This document shows positions 50,118 through 61,850 of a stretch of DNA of 64,000 nucleotides, piece after piece. This stretch comes from Protopterus annectens (taxonomy: Eukaryota; Chordata; Ceratodontiformes; Protopteridae): NCBI RefSeq assembly GCF_019279795.1, contig NC_056737.1, positions 1,193,040,015 through 1,193,104,014 of the forward strand, given 5' to 3'. Position numbers and translations under genes: made by a program. The notes below the pieces were generated by a model. It made no database searches and was not told where the DNA came from. It was given only the letters and a program-made list of their open reading frames with translations. Position 1 is the stretch's first letter. Every line of letters starts with the position of its first letter.

Positions 50118-51455
50118 GATTGAAAACTGCTGGGACAGAGCTCAGTTCTGTGTTTTTTTTACGGGTTAATTGGGTAATTTGTTTTAAACAGTTTGCTTGT
50201 TTTCTATTGTTATATATAAAAAAACAATTTGCACTTTATCTGCTTTTACTGTATTTGTGTTTCTTCCTATTTTATTACCTTATTTTGCTTTTGCCTCTTC
50301 TTAAAACTACTCAATCGTCTTTATTCTGCTGCATTTATTACTGCTTGGTAGTAGCCTGATTAAATTGTAACTGTTATTCTAAGTCTTTTGGTTATTGCAC
50401 TTGGGCTTCAGATCAGTTGTTATACATTAAGAAGGTTTGTGGTCTGCACTGTTGTGGCAGGACAGGTAGCTTACATCCTTCTAAGTTAGGAATTGCTGAT
50501 TGAAGGCTCAGTGTCTGTTATTCTAAAAGTGCATTAGTTCTGGCTTAAGCACTTGGGCTCTAGGCCAGTTATTTTACATTAAGAAGGTTTTGTGATCTGT
50601 ACTCTTGTGGGAGGAGAGGCTAGATTCTGCCCTTCTGAGCTGGGAATTTCTGGTTAAAGGCCTACTGTGCCTGCTTATTTGAATTGTTTTTCTGATATTG
50701 GTGTGCCTTGTCTGCTGTAGCGTAGACTAGATTCAGGCCTGCTGAATCTAGTTTTGTTTGTATAACTTAAGCACTAATCCAGGCCATTGTTTCTGGAGAA
50801 GGTTCCCCTGCACCCAGTGGCAGGAGTGCGCAGTTAGAACTTGTCAGATTGAAGACTGCTGGAAATGGGCTCAGTTCTGAGTTTTTCACTGGTTAATTGA
50901 GTAATTTGTTTGTCAGTTTGCTCATTTTGTATTGTTATATATATAACAAAAATGCAATTTATTCATCTGATATTGCTGTAATTTTGCTTATTCCCACTTT
51001 ATTACCTTATTTTGCTTATGCTTCTTGTTAAAAGTACTCAATTGTATTATTCTGCTGCATTCATTACTGCTTGGTAGTAGCCTGATTAAATTGTAACTGT
51101 TATTCTAAGCCTTTTGGTTTAAGCACTTGGGCTTCAAACCAGTCGTTTTACATTAAGAAGGTTTGTGAACTGCATTGTTGTGGCAGGACAGGTAGCTTAC
51201 ATCCTTCTAAGATGGGAATTGCTGATCGAAGGCTCAGTGTCTATTATTCTAAAAGCACATTAGTGCTGGTTTAAGCACTTTGGCTTCAGGCCAGTTATTT
51301 TACATTAAGAAGGGTTTGTAGTCTGCACTCTTGTGGGAGGAGAGGCTAGATTCTGCCCTTCTGAGCTGGGAATTTCTGGTTAAAGGCTTATTGTGCCTGC
51401 TTATTTGATCTGTTTCTTTCTGAAATTTGTGTGCCTTGTGTGATGTAGCCCAGAA
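50118..51455 (+). repeat. Two ~729-bp tandem units directly before CR1 copy D
   Basis: GATTGAAAACTGCTGG at 50,118 and GATTGAAGACTGCTGG at 50,847 start two units about 90% alike; the second is cut at about 51,455 by the CR1 5' UTR. Each unit holds shorter subrepeats about 152 bp apart (for example CACTTGGGCTTCAG at 50,398 and CACTTGGGCTCTAG at 50,550), with a third more diverged one near 50,770. No coding frame. Position and tandem form recall promoter monomers of some LINEs, though none is known to me for CR1. Confidence 0.7.
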
Positions 51456-51800
51456 GTTAGTAGTTTATTGGACATTTTGGGCTAACTTCTATCTCTTTAA
51501 TTTCCCTGCTATAAAAATCGAATTTGCGCAGTTTTGCATGCCGGGCAGTGCCTGTTAGCTAGGGTTAAACTATTCCCTGCCCCACAAAGTCTGCTCTTCA
51601 ATTTTTCCCTTGGAACTAGACAAACTTTCAACTTAACCAACCACTCAAACCATTTATTTCACATCCCAGCACTTGCTCAAAACTCATAGCAAGCACTAAT
51701 TAGCCCTTGCACTAGACCCCCTATACTGTCCAGACGGACAAGGCTCTCTATTCGTCCCTACCAGCTAATCAGTAAAACAGGTCAATTTACCTATTCAGGC

Positions 51801-52112
51801 ATGTCCAAAGGGCAGTTTCAGGTGTACTCTCCAGTCCAACTGGTGAATCTAGGCATTTTGAAGCAATGTTACAACTGCCTCATGTACACAGACAACCCCC
51901 TCCTCCTACCACCAAACACTAATATATGTGAGAGATGCAATTATACAGCTAAACTGGAGGCAAAGCTCTCTCAACCCAAGACTGGAACTGATAGTCAAGA
52001 GGAGAAGGAAAATGCTTGCAACACACCACCAATCTCACATAGACCTACTAAACCAACACCGGCAAATAACACACATAAAATACACAAAAACATACTTGGA
52101 GGCTCTAAATAA
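51801..52112 (+). pseudogene. CR1 copy D ORF1, zinc-finger N-terminus
   Basis: MSKGQFQVYSPVQLVNLGIL, then QCYNCLMYTDN..ICERCNYTAKLEAKL: two CxxC pairs as in copy B. Copies B and D agree on the start methionine, which supports it. The frame is lost at 52,112. Confidence 0.75.
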
Positions 52113-52244
52113 AAAATATGCAAAAGCAACAGACCTCCAAAGCAGAGACCCAAGCAACCTCCACACCCAGTCACAAACCATGAAACAGATACTTCACATA
52201 ATCAGTGTACTACGCCATCACAGCCCTTAAGGCAAAATAACATA

Positions 52245-52706
52245 CCCAACACACTAGGAATAGGTGACTCTATAGTCAGGCACACTGATGTCCCACTAAC
52301 TAGGCTGGACAAGGAGAAGGTTACAGTTAGCTGCCTGTCGGGCACCAGGATCTGCCACATAACACATGCACTCAGGTCACTCCAGAACAAGTACAAATAC
52401 GACTCTGTCATTGTACATGTTGGTATGAATGACCTGAGATGTACCTCCCTGGACTACATGAGAAAAGACATGGAAGAGCTCTCTGATCACATAGCCCAGG
52501 CCAGTATGACCCTGACCCTGAGTAGCATCCTGCACTCACCAAGAATGATGCCACAGTATAAAGAAAAAATGATCAATTTCAACAATTGGCTAAGTTTCCG
52601 GTGTCATTCAAAGGGGATCCAGTATCTGTCCACCTGGGATAACACGCTCGATAAGCCACGTTGTTTCACAAGAGATAGCTTGCACCTGTCACCCTTAGGC
52701 TTTTAA
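52245..52706 (+). pseudogene. CR1 copy D ORF1, SGNH-esterase-like part
   Basis: Frames contain IGDSIVRHTDVPLT (the GDS block of SGNH hydrolases, preserved here where copy A has ISDLIVRH), VIVHVGMNDLRC (block III, GxND) and DSLHLSPLGF (block V; D and H as usual). CR1 ORF1 is known to carry such an esterase domain. Active-site serine, aspartate and histidine positions are all visible, though in broken frames. Confidence 0.7.
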
Positions 52707-52810
52707 ATACTGGTCAATGTTTTTGCTGCCCCCATAGTGCCTTTTTTAGACAAGGCTAAAAAGACAAACCCACCACTGTAAATAGCACAAGTAACTAAAA
52801 ACTGAAGGTA

Positions 52811-53450
52811 ATGCTACTGAACGCCAGACGTCTAAACCTCAAAATGCATGCACTCGAAGCATTCCTCAGTATGGAGAACATCGATATCTGTGCAGTAACA
52901 GAAACCTGGTTTAAGGCTCTAGAGAGCACCCCAGCACTACCAGGCTATAACTCATACCATACTTTTCGGCCACAGTACCTGGAACGAAACACAAAAGGTG
53001 GGGGTGTATCCATATTCATCAAGGATACCCACACCTCCAGGTTAGTGGCACAGCACAATGCCTCAGAGAGCATCCATGTGCAACTAACAAAGGGCAAAAC
53101 TGCAATTCAAATTCTAGCTTGCTACAGATCACCCGCCATGACCCAGGACCCCCATTCCACGTTTCTGGAGACACTGGAAAATATGAAGATCCTACCAAAT
53201 GCCCTAATATTGGGTGATTTCAATTACCGAAACATTAACTGGGAGAACTACTCAAGTACTAACTCCCTTGCCAAACACTTCCTAGAATTTATAAACTCAA
53301 ATGCCCTGGATCAACTGATCAACACCCCCAACAGAGGTGACAACATATTGGACCTGGTCATCACCAACATGGGAGATCGGTGTTCTACACCGGAGGTCAA
53401 ACTCTCGCTGGTTAGATGAGACCATAGACTAATCACTCTGGATATCCATA
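52811..53450 (+). pseudogene. CR1 copy D endonuclease
   Basis: 202-codon frame MLLNARRLNLKMHALEAF, DICAVTETWFKAL (catalytic glutamate), GGGVSIFIKDTHTS and LILGDFNYRNINW. The frame ends at a TGA just where the SDH motif (RSDHKL in copy B) would be; the following bases read GACCATAGA, so the aspartate and histidine survive after the stop. Confidence 0.8.
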
Positions 53451-53905
53451 TTCCGCCCCCCACCCCCAATCAAGTAAACCACTGTGAAAAACTTTCAAAA
53501 GCAAACTTCGCATTACTTAAGACCAAGGTGGAAAGGTTCACAGCCCCCATGCTAAAGGACATTGCTGTCCAAGCTGCTGAATCCCTTACAAAGGCACTCT
53601 ATGAGCACCTGCATGAATGCATGGCTTGTGCTATCCCAAGCAAAACCAAGACTCACTCCTCCAAGAAAAGGAAATCAGTCTGGTGGAGCCCTGCCATAAA
53701 CAAGCTATACAATAGAAGGAGGAAACTAGTGCAGAAAAGAGTAAAATCCCAAGAAGGAAAGACATCCCTGATCTGTATCAGCAAGAAACTATGATCCCTC
53801 ATAAAATCATCTAAGGCTAGCTTTGAACGAAAAATTGCCAAGGATTCCAAAGTTAACCACAAAGCGTTCTTTAGCTGTGTCAAGAACCTAAGTGGAAACT
53901 CTCAG

Positions 53906-55613
53906 ATGTGCTCTGAGTTAGTGCAGAATGGCACAAAATACACTGAACTGACTGATATTGCCAACATTCTGCCAGACAGGTTTAGTGCAAACTTCACCCC
54001 CCTCTCACCCCCTAAAGGGCCCATAATCATACCAGAAGAATGTAGTGCCCTGGCAATCACTGACACACAGATTAAAACAGCCCTATCCAAAGCCAAAAAT
54101 ACAGCTTCAATGGGACCAGACGGTGTCCCAGGCTGTGTCTTACATAAGCTACAAAATTAACTAACCCCTCACCTAAACAAACTGTTCAAACTCAGCCGCC
54201 TCTCTACAGGCTACATACCCATAGAGTGGCACACAGCAACAGTTATCCCGATCCACAAAGGTGGAGCCACAACAGACCCTGGAAACTATCGCCTTATAAG
54301 CCTGAATAGCCTGGTCTGTAAGGCTATGGAGCGCACCATCATGGAATTCATTAACAGAGACATTGGGAACCTTCAAGCATTGGACCCTACCGAGTTTGGC
54401 TTTGTTAAGGGCAAATCATGCCTCCTAAACCTGGTGGACTTCTTTGAGATAGTTACCAAGACTTTAGACAAGGGAAAGGAGGTCCACACAGCCTGCCTAG
54501 ACCTCGCAAAGGCTTTCAACACCATTCCCCATTCTGGTATTATAGACAAGCTCACCAGCCTGAACATAAACCCCTATGTCACAAGATGGGTTGCCAATTG
54601 GCTCATGGATAGAACCCAAATGGTGACAGTTGCAGGCTCTTGGTCCGACTCTAAACCAATTACAAGTGAGGCCCCCAGGGCTCAGTCCTGGGACCCTTCC
54701 TGTTTGGTATATACTTCTCAGAGGTACAGGCAAGCACAGGAGGACTATGGCTGAACAAGTTTGCAGACGACTGCAAACTGGGGGACATAATTAACTCTCT
54801 AGCTGATACAAACATCCTCCAGAAGGGTCTCTCTGAGATGGATACCTGGTGTCAAAATCATGGCCTCAAGCTAAATGCCAGAAAGTGCATAGTCATCCCC
54901 TATGGAAAAAACAAAGTACCTGCAAACTACCACATATGTGGTAGTCCCTTAAATACAGAAAATGTAATAAGGGATCTGGAGACCCAAGTAGATAGTAATC
55001 TCTCCTTTGATAATCATATTGCCAAGGTGGTTAGACAATCCTTCTATGTGGCCCACCTAATCACAAAAGGGTTTGCATCTAGAACAAAAGCGGTTATGCC
55101 CCTCTACTCATCACTCATCAGACCCATCATAGAGTACAATGCCCCATTTGGGATGTACCTTACAAAACACTTGCAACAGCTGGAAGGACCACAGAAGTAC
55201 CTCACCAAGAGGATTACTGGTCTCAAACATATGCCCTATGCAGCCCGACTGAAGAAACTCCAGCTGTACTCAGTTTCATACCGCTTACTAAGAGGTGATC
55301 TCTGCCTGACATACAAGGCCATGTCCAACCCAGAATTAATGGACATGCTCCACCTAAAAAAAAAAAAAACAAATCACCAAGAGCCACATACTCTGGGGAT
55401 CTAAACCTCACCACAATGATAAATAGGACATGCTGGAGGGATAGATTCATATCCCACATACTCCCCATGCTTTGGAACAGGATTCCAATCTACATTAGGC
55501 AAATCCCCTCACTAACACTCTTCAAGAGAAACCTTGATGAGTGGATGGGAAACAGAAAATTTACCCCGGGGATCACTGCAGTGGCTCTGCTGGACAGAGG
55601 TACAGGGAACTAA
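53906..55613 (+). pseudogene. CR1 copy D reverse transcriptase
   Basis: Pieces 53,906-54,160, 54,326-54,754, 54,838-55,404 and 55,416-55,613 together span the RT: GPDGVPGCVLHKL, PTEFGFVKGKSCLLNLVDFF, LDLAKAFNTIPHSGII, then FADDCKL in another frame near 54,765, MDTWCQNHGLKLNARKC, and the end FKRNLDEWMGNRKF. An A run at 55,357-55,370 causes one of the frame changes. Confidence 0.8.
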
Positions 55614-55744
55614 TGGCTCTGCTGGACCGAGGCACAGGGAACTAATCTAAGAGGGGTGGCAAAAGCCAACACATTCTGGCTAGGCTTATAGATGCCCTTG
55701 GGCAGATAGCCTAGTACTTACCTATGAAGCTATGAACTTATAAT

Positions 55745-57414
55745 GAAGATGATGGTGGTGATGATGATGATGCTCTGTAAATGCAGTTTTGGTACTCTGA
55801 TGTTGTTCTGTAAATGTGATTTGGACAGCATAATGTTCTGTGAATATTATTTTGGGTACTGTGATGATGATGATGATGATGCTCTTTAAATGCAGTTTTG
55901 GTACTCTGATGTTGTTCTGTAAATGTGATTTGGACAGTATAATGTTCTGTGAATATTATTTTGGGTACTGTGATGATGATGATGCTCTGTAAATGCAGTT
56001 TTGGTACTCTGATGTTGTTCTGTAAATGTGATTTGGATACTGTGATGTTGTTCTCTAAATGTGATTTGGATACTGTGATGTTCTGTGATGATAATGATGC
56101 TTGAGAATGTGATTCAGGTACTGTGATGATGATGATGGTGATGCTCAACAATGTGATAGGGGGCATTGTGATGACACCCTGTGAATATGATCTGAGAATC
56201 TCTGATGATGATGTTCAGTGAATGTCATTTAGCTGACTGTCATGATGGTATGTGAATGTGGTTTTGGATATTATGATGATGCTTTATGAATATGACAAAA
56301 TAACACTGTGACACACTTTCTGTGAATGTGATTTGAGGTACTGTGATGGTGTTTACTTTGTGGATGTGATTTGAGTATTGTGATGCTGGAGTGTGAATGT
56401 GAGTTGGGGTACTATGATCATAATGCTCTCTGTAGCTGATTTGTGTACTATTATGATAATGTCTGAATGTGAGTTGTGGTATTATGATGATGGTGATCTT
56501 TGAATGTGATTTGACATATTGTGCAAAGCTTTGTGGAGATGATTTGGGCACTATGATGCTGGAGTGCAAATGTGAGTTGGGGATCTCTGATGATGATTCT
56601 CTGTGAAGGAGATCTAGGGTACTGTGAAATGGTCTGCTAATGTGATTTGACATACTTTGAAATGCTTTGTGGATATGATTTCAGTTCTGTCATGCTGGAG
56701 TGTAAGTGTGAGTTGGGATATTATGGAGAGGCTTTGGATACTATGAAGCTAGCGTCTGAATGTGAGTTGGGGTACTGTGCTGATGATGGTCTTTGGATGT
56801 GATTTGGGTGCTATGATGCTGGAGTGTGAATGTGAGTTGGGGTACTATGATCATAATGTTCTCTGAAGGTGATTTGGGTACTATGAATGTAGTGCCTGAA
56901 TGTGAGTTGGGTACTGTGATGATGATGGTCTTTGAATGTGATTTGAGGTACTGTGATGATGGTTTGTGAATATGACATGGAGTACTATGCTGATGATATA
57001 ATCTATGAATATGATTTGAATACTGTCATGATGCTGTGTGCATGTGAAATTATCATACTGGGATGCACTCTCTTTGATTTGATCTGGGGCTCTTTGATGA
57101 TGTGATGATGATGCCATGTGAATGTGATTTCATTTACCATGATGAGGATGAAGATGATGCTCTGTGAATGTGATTTGGTGTTCTGTGATGTTCTGTGAAT
57201 GTGATATGTGGTACTCTGATGATAACCTGTGAATACCATCAGAGTACTGTGATGGTGATTATGATGGTGATGCTCTGTGAATGTGATTTGAGGTTCTGTG
57301 ATGATGACTATGGTCTGTGAATTTGATTTGGGGTTCTGTGATTATGATGATGATGTCCTGCGAATGTTATATGTGGTACTTTTATGATAGTCTGTGAATA
57401 CCATCAGAGTACTG

Positions 57415-57455
<41 letters not shown>

Positions 57456-57569
57456 GTGATGATGCTCTGTGAATGTGATATGTGGTGCTTTGATGACAGT
57501 CTGTGAATACCATCAGAGTACTGTGATGATGATGATGATGATGCTCTGTGAATGTGATATGCGGTACTT
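55745..57569. repeat. 37-bp satellite, block 3
   Basis: Begins by repeating block 2: GCTCTGTAAATGCAGTTTTG at 55,772 matches 49,379, and the series continues in parallel to about 56,360 (49,930 in block 2). Then diverse monomers, with a run of (GAT)n at 57,415-57,465 and GAATACCATCAGAGTACTG units. Confidence 0.85.
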
Positions 57570-58109
57570 GGGTCTACATTAGAACATCGAAGTTTCACAA
57601 CTTCGAATGTTCTAATATTGACCCCTATTAAGCGAATGCTGACAACATCGAACATGCAGAACAGTGAATTATTTTCCTAGGGAAACAATTTGCTGTTCCA
57701 AAACACATACACACAACACAAGCACACCAAACAAACAGCAATCCACACACATACACCTAAAAATCTTACATCTAACCCTACACTAAACTGTACACACACC
57801 ACTAACTATCCACTTACCTTAACCCAAACACTAACCCTAAGTTCTGTCACTATTGCACACTCACCTCACCCGTGCCCTAACTCTAACTCACCTAACCCAC
57901 CCTAACCCTCACATTCACACAATCGCACACTTACCTGAACCTTTCCACCACAGTGCTGAAAATAGCAAAGCGACAGAACCGGACAACCAAATTCTTTCCC
58001 TAAGAAAAAATTTGGTTTTCGGCAGCTTCGCTATTTTCAGCATTCGCTGAATAGGGGTCAATATTGGAACATTCAAAGTTGTGAAACGTCGATGTTCTAA
58101 TATAGACCC
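57570..58109. mobile_element. Hairpin-ended MITE, copy 2, GGGTC termini
   Basis: 540 bp in the satellite. Each end is a 55-bp near-palindrome (57,570-57,624 and 58,055-58,109) that starts GGGTCTAYATTAGAACATCG and returns to TGACCC; the two ends are also inverted copies of each other. A further inner hairpin (57,952-58,046) has TGCTGAAAATAGC arms. The flanks GCGGTACTT and GTGGTACTT suggest an 8-9 bp target duplication, although the satellite itself repeats that word. The middle (57,770-57,915) is rich in CTAACCC-like words. No transposase. Confidence 0.7.
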
Positions 58110-61100
58110 GTGGTACTTTGATGATAGCCTGGGAATACCATCAGAGTACTGTGATGATGATGCTGATGATGATGATGATGCTCTGTGAATGTGATATGTG
58201 GTACTTTAATAATAGTCTGTGAATACCATCAGAGTACTGTGATAATGATGATGATGATGATGCTCTGTGAATGTGATATGTGGTACTTTAATGATAGTCT
58301 GTGAATACCATCAGAGTACTGTGGTGATGATGATGATGATGATGATGCTCTGTGAATGTGATATGTGGTACTTTAATGATAGTCTGTGAATACCATTAGA
58401 GTACTGTGATGATGATGATGATGATGCTCTGCGAATGTGATATGGGGTACATTGATGACAGTCTTCTAATACAATTAGAGTACTGTGATGATGATGACGA
58501 TGATGATGATGCTCTGTGAATGTGATATGGGGTACTGAGATGGTGATGATTCTGTTTGAATGCAATTTGTGGTACTCAGTCAAGATGTTCTATGAATGTG
58601 ATCTGAGAAGTGTAACGATGATGTTCTGTGAATGTCATCTGGGTGTCTGTGCTGATGATACTCTGAATTTGATCTGGGGAACTGTGATAGTGTTTCCTGA
58701 ATATGATTGAGAGTCTGGAGGTGATTGTTGTAAATGTAATGTTGACATTGTAATTATAATGATTTTGAGTAAAAGCCATTTGTGCTACTATGATGATGAT
58801 TGTGAATGTGATCCAGGGCTAAGTGATGAAGATGAAATTCTGTCAATGTGATTAGAGGTACTGTGATTAATATCTCAGAATGTTATATGGGGTACTCTGA
58901 TGGTGCTCTCTGAATGTGATATATGGGTACTGTGATGAAGCTCTGTGAATGTGATATAATCATAGTGTGATGTATTCTCTGTGAGTGTGATCTAGGTCTG
59001 GTGGGGATTCTCTGTTAAAGTGATCTTGGGTTCTGTGATGATGATGCTCTGTGAATGTGATGTGCAGTACTGTGATGATAGTTTGTGAATGAAGCTCTGT
59101 GAGTGTGATTTGGGAACTGTCATGATAATACTGTATGTATAAGATTTTGGTTCTGTGATAATGATGATTTGTGAGTGTGATTTGAGTACTGTGATGATCA
59201 TGATAATGCTGCTGCTGCTGATGATGATCTGCAAATTTGATCGGGAGTACTGTGATGATGATGTTCTGTGAATGTGACTGATCTCAGTGACTACAATACT
59301 CAGTGAATGTTATTTAGATACTGCAATGATAATGCTTTTGAATGTAATTTCTGGTATTGGGGTGATAAGGATGATAGTCAGTGTATGGGATTCAAGATAC
59401 TATAATGCTGCTCTGTGAATGGAATTTGGGTATTCTGATAATGATGCTATGTGAATGTGATTTGAGGTACTGAGATGACTATGCTCTGTGAATGTGATTT
59501 AGGGCTCTACAATGATGATGCTCTGTGAATGTGATTTGAGGTACTGTGATGACTATGCTCTGTGAATGTGATTTAGGGCTCTATGATGATGATGCTCTGT
59601 GAATGTGATTTACTCTGATAATGATGTTATGTAAATGTAATTTGAGATACTGAGATGATTATGCTCTGTGAATGTGATTTAGGGCTCTACAATGATGATG
59701 CTCTGTGAATGTGATTTGGGGTATTCTGATAATGATGTTATGTGAAAGTGATTTGAGGTATTCTGATAATGATGCTATGTGAATGTGATTTGGGTATTCT
59801 GATAATGATGTTATGTGAATGTGATTTGAGGTACTGAGATGATTACGCTCTGTGAATGTGATTTAGGGCTCTACGATGATGATGCTCTGTGAATGTGATT
59901 TGGGGTATTCTGATAATCATGCTATGTGAATGTGATTTGGGGTATTCTGATAATGATGCTATGTGAATGTGATTTGGGGTATGATGATGATGCTATGTGA
60001 ATGTGATTTGAGGTACTGAAATGATTATGCTCTGTGAATGTGATTTAGGGCTCTGCATTGATGATGTTCTGTGAATGTGATTTGGGGTATTCTGATAATG
60101 ATGCTATGTGAATGTGATTTGGGTATTCTGATAATGATGCTATGTGAATGTGATTTGGGGTATTTTGATAATGATGATATATGAATGTGATTTGGGGTAT
60201 TCTGATAATGATGGTATGTGAATGTGATTTGGGGTATTCTGATAATGATGCTATGTGAATGTGATTTGAGGTACTGAGATGATTACACTCTGTGAATGTG
60301 ATTTAGGGCTCTACGATGATTATGCTCTCTGAATGTGATTTGGGGTATTCTGATAATGATGATATGTGAATGTGATTTGAGGTACTGAGATGATTACACT
60401 CCGTGAATGTGATTTAGGGCTCTGCAATGATAATGCTCTGTGAATGTGATTTGGGGTATTGTAACCATAATGTTCTGGGAGTGTGACATGAGCAGTGTGA
60501 TAATGATGGTCTGTGAATGTGATTTGTGCTGCTGTGATGAAGTTCTTTGAATGGTGTAGTCCTACTGTGATGTACACTCTATTATTCTGATTTGAGGCTT
60601 TATGATGATGATGACAATCTGAGAATGTTTTCTGAGGTACTGTGATGAGGAGGAGGAAGCTCTGAGAATGTGATTTTGGAACTTTAATGATCTGTGAATG
60701 TGGCAGTCACACTGTGATATACACTATGTAAATGAGATCAGGCATTCTGTGATGATACTCAGCGAAAGTGATGTGTGGCTGAAATATTCTGCTCTGTGAC
60801 TGTGAATTGGGTTACTGTGATAATGATGGCCTGTGAATGTGGCCTAGGGTACCATTATGATCCTCTGTGAGTATGATTTTGGATATCATAATAATGATGC
60901 TCAGTGAATGACTTGTATGGAGCTAAAATGATGCACTGAAAATATGACTTCAGTACTGCAATGATGATGAAGCTCTGTAAATGTGATTTGGGGTACTGGT
61001 ATCATGCAGTGAAAATGTGATATGGGGTTCTGTCCTGAAGATGTTCTGCCAATGTGATTTAGGACACTATGATGCTGGTCTGTACATGTGTTTTGGGGGT

Positions 61101-61850
61101 ATTGTGATGGTGATATATTGTGATGGTGATCTCTAATCCTGATTTGTACAACTGTGATTAAGATGGATTGTGAATGTTATCTGAGCTACTCTGATGACAG
61201 TGCTGTTTGAATGTGACTTGGGTAATGTGACAATGACCCTCTGCGAATGTTATTTCTGTGGTATAATGAAGCTCTGTCAATATTATTTAATCAAACTGTG
61301 AGAAACTTTCTATGAATAATATCTGGGGCTCTCTGATGATGATGTTCTGTGAATGTGATCTTCAATTCTGTGATGAAGACAATCTGAAAAAAGCAAACTG
61401 TGGTACTGAAATGATGACGTTATGCAATCAGTTTTTGGTACCATGATGATGATGATGATGATGATATATGAATGAGATTTGGGTACTGGGATGATGATTA
61501 TTTTGTGTAAATGTGATTTGTGATATGATGATGAAGATGTTTTGTGAATGTGATCTGGGTTGGTCTAACAATGACATTCTGGGAATATGACGTAGGTCTA
61601 TATGCTGCTGATGTTCGTTGAATGCGATTTGGTTACTGTGATAATGATGATCAGAGAATGTGATTTAACATACTGCAATTATGCTCTGTGGATATGTTTT
61701 TGAGTACTGTGAAGATGATACTCTGTAAATGTAGCCTGGGGCTCTGTGATGATGATGCTCTAGTAATTAAATCTGAGTACTGTGATGATGTTCTGTAAAT
61801 GTGATTTAAGGACTGTGAGAATGATGCCTTGTGAATTATATGATAGGTAC
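58110..61850. repeat. 37-bp satellite, block 4 (111-bp higher-order unit)
   Basis: Monomers start CTCTGTGAATGTGAT and are exactly 37 bp. At about 59,460-60,450 three variants alternate: one with TTAGGGCTCTACAATGATG, one with TTGGGGTATTCTGATAATG and one with TTGAGGTACTGAGATGATTA, giving a 111-bp unit, often with the second variant repeated. GAT runs lie at 58,320-58,350 and 61,446-61,470. Confidence 0.9.

Larger units (their letters stand above)
51456..55740 (+). mobile_element. CR1-like LINE, copy D (near full length, decayed)
   Basis: 5' UTR aligned with copy B from about 51,505, ORF1 zinc finger (51,801), SGNH part (52,245-52,706), endonuclease (52,811-53,450), RT (53,906-54,840), C-terminal region (54,838-55,613) and a 3' UTR ending CCTATGAAGCTATGAACTTA. 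A 32-bp tandem duplication of the ORF2 end lies at 55,582-55,645. Many frame changes. Inserted in a GAT-rich part of the satellite. Confidence 0.9.

Noticed and set aside
57770-57915. An interstitial telomere.
   Set aside because: Hexamer spacing is irregular and the stretch lies within the borders of a MITE.
57690-58050. Thr/His/Pro-rich frames inside the MITE.
   Set aside because: They follow from the C-rich core; no similarity to a transposase.
58110-61850. Regular 37-bp periodicity that could suggest a CRISPR-like array.
   Set aside because: Monomers are contiguous without unique spacers, degenerate, and lie in a eukaryotic repeat landscape.
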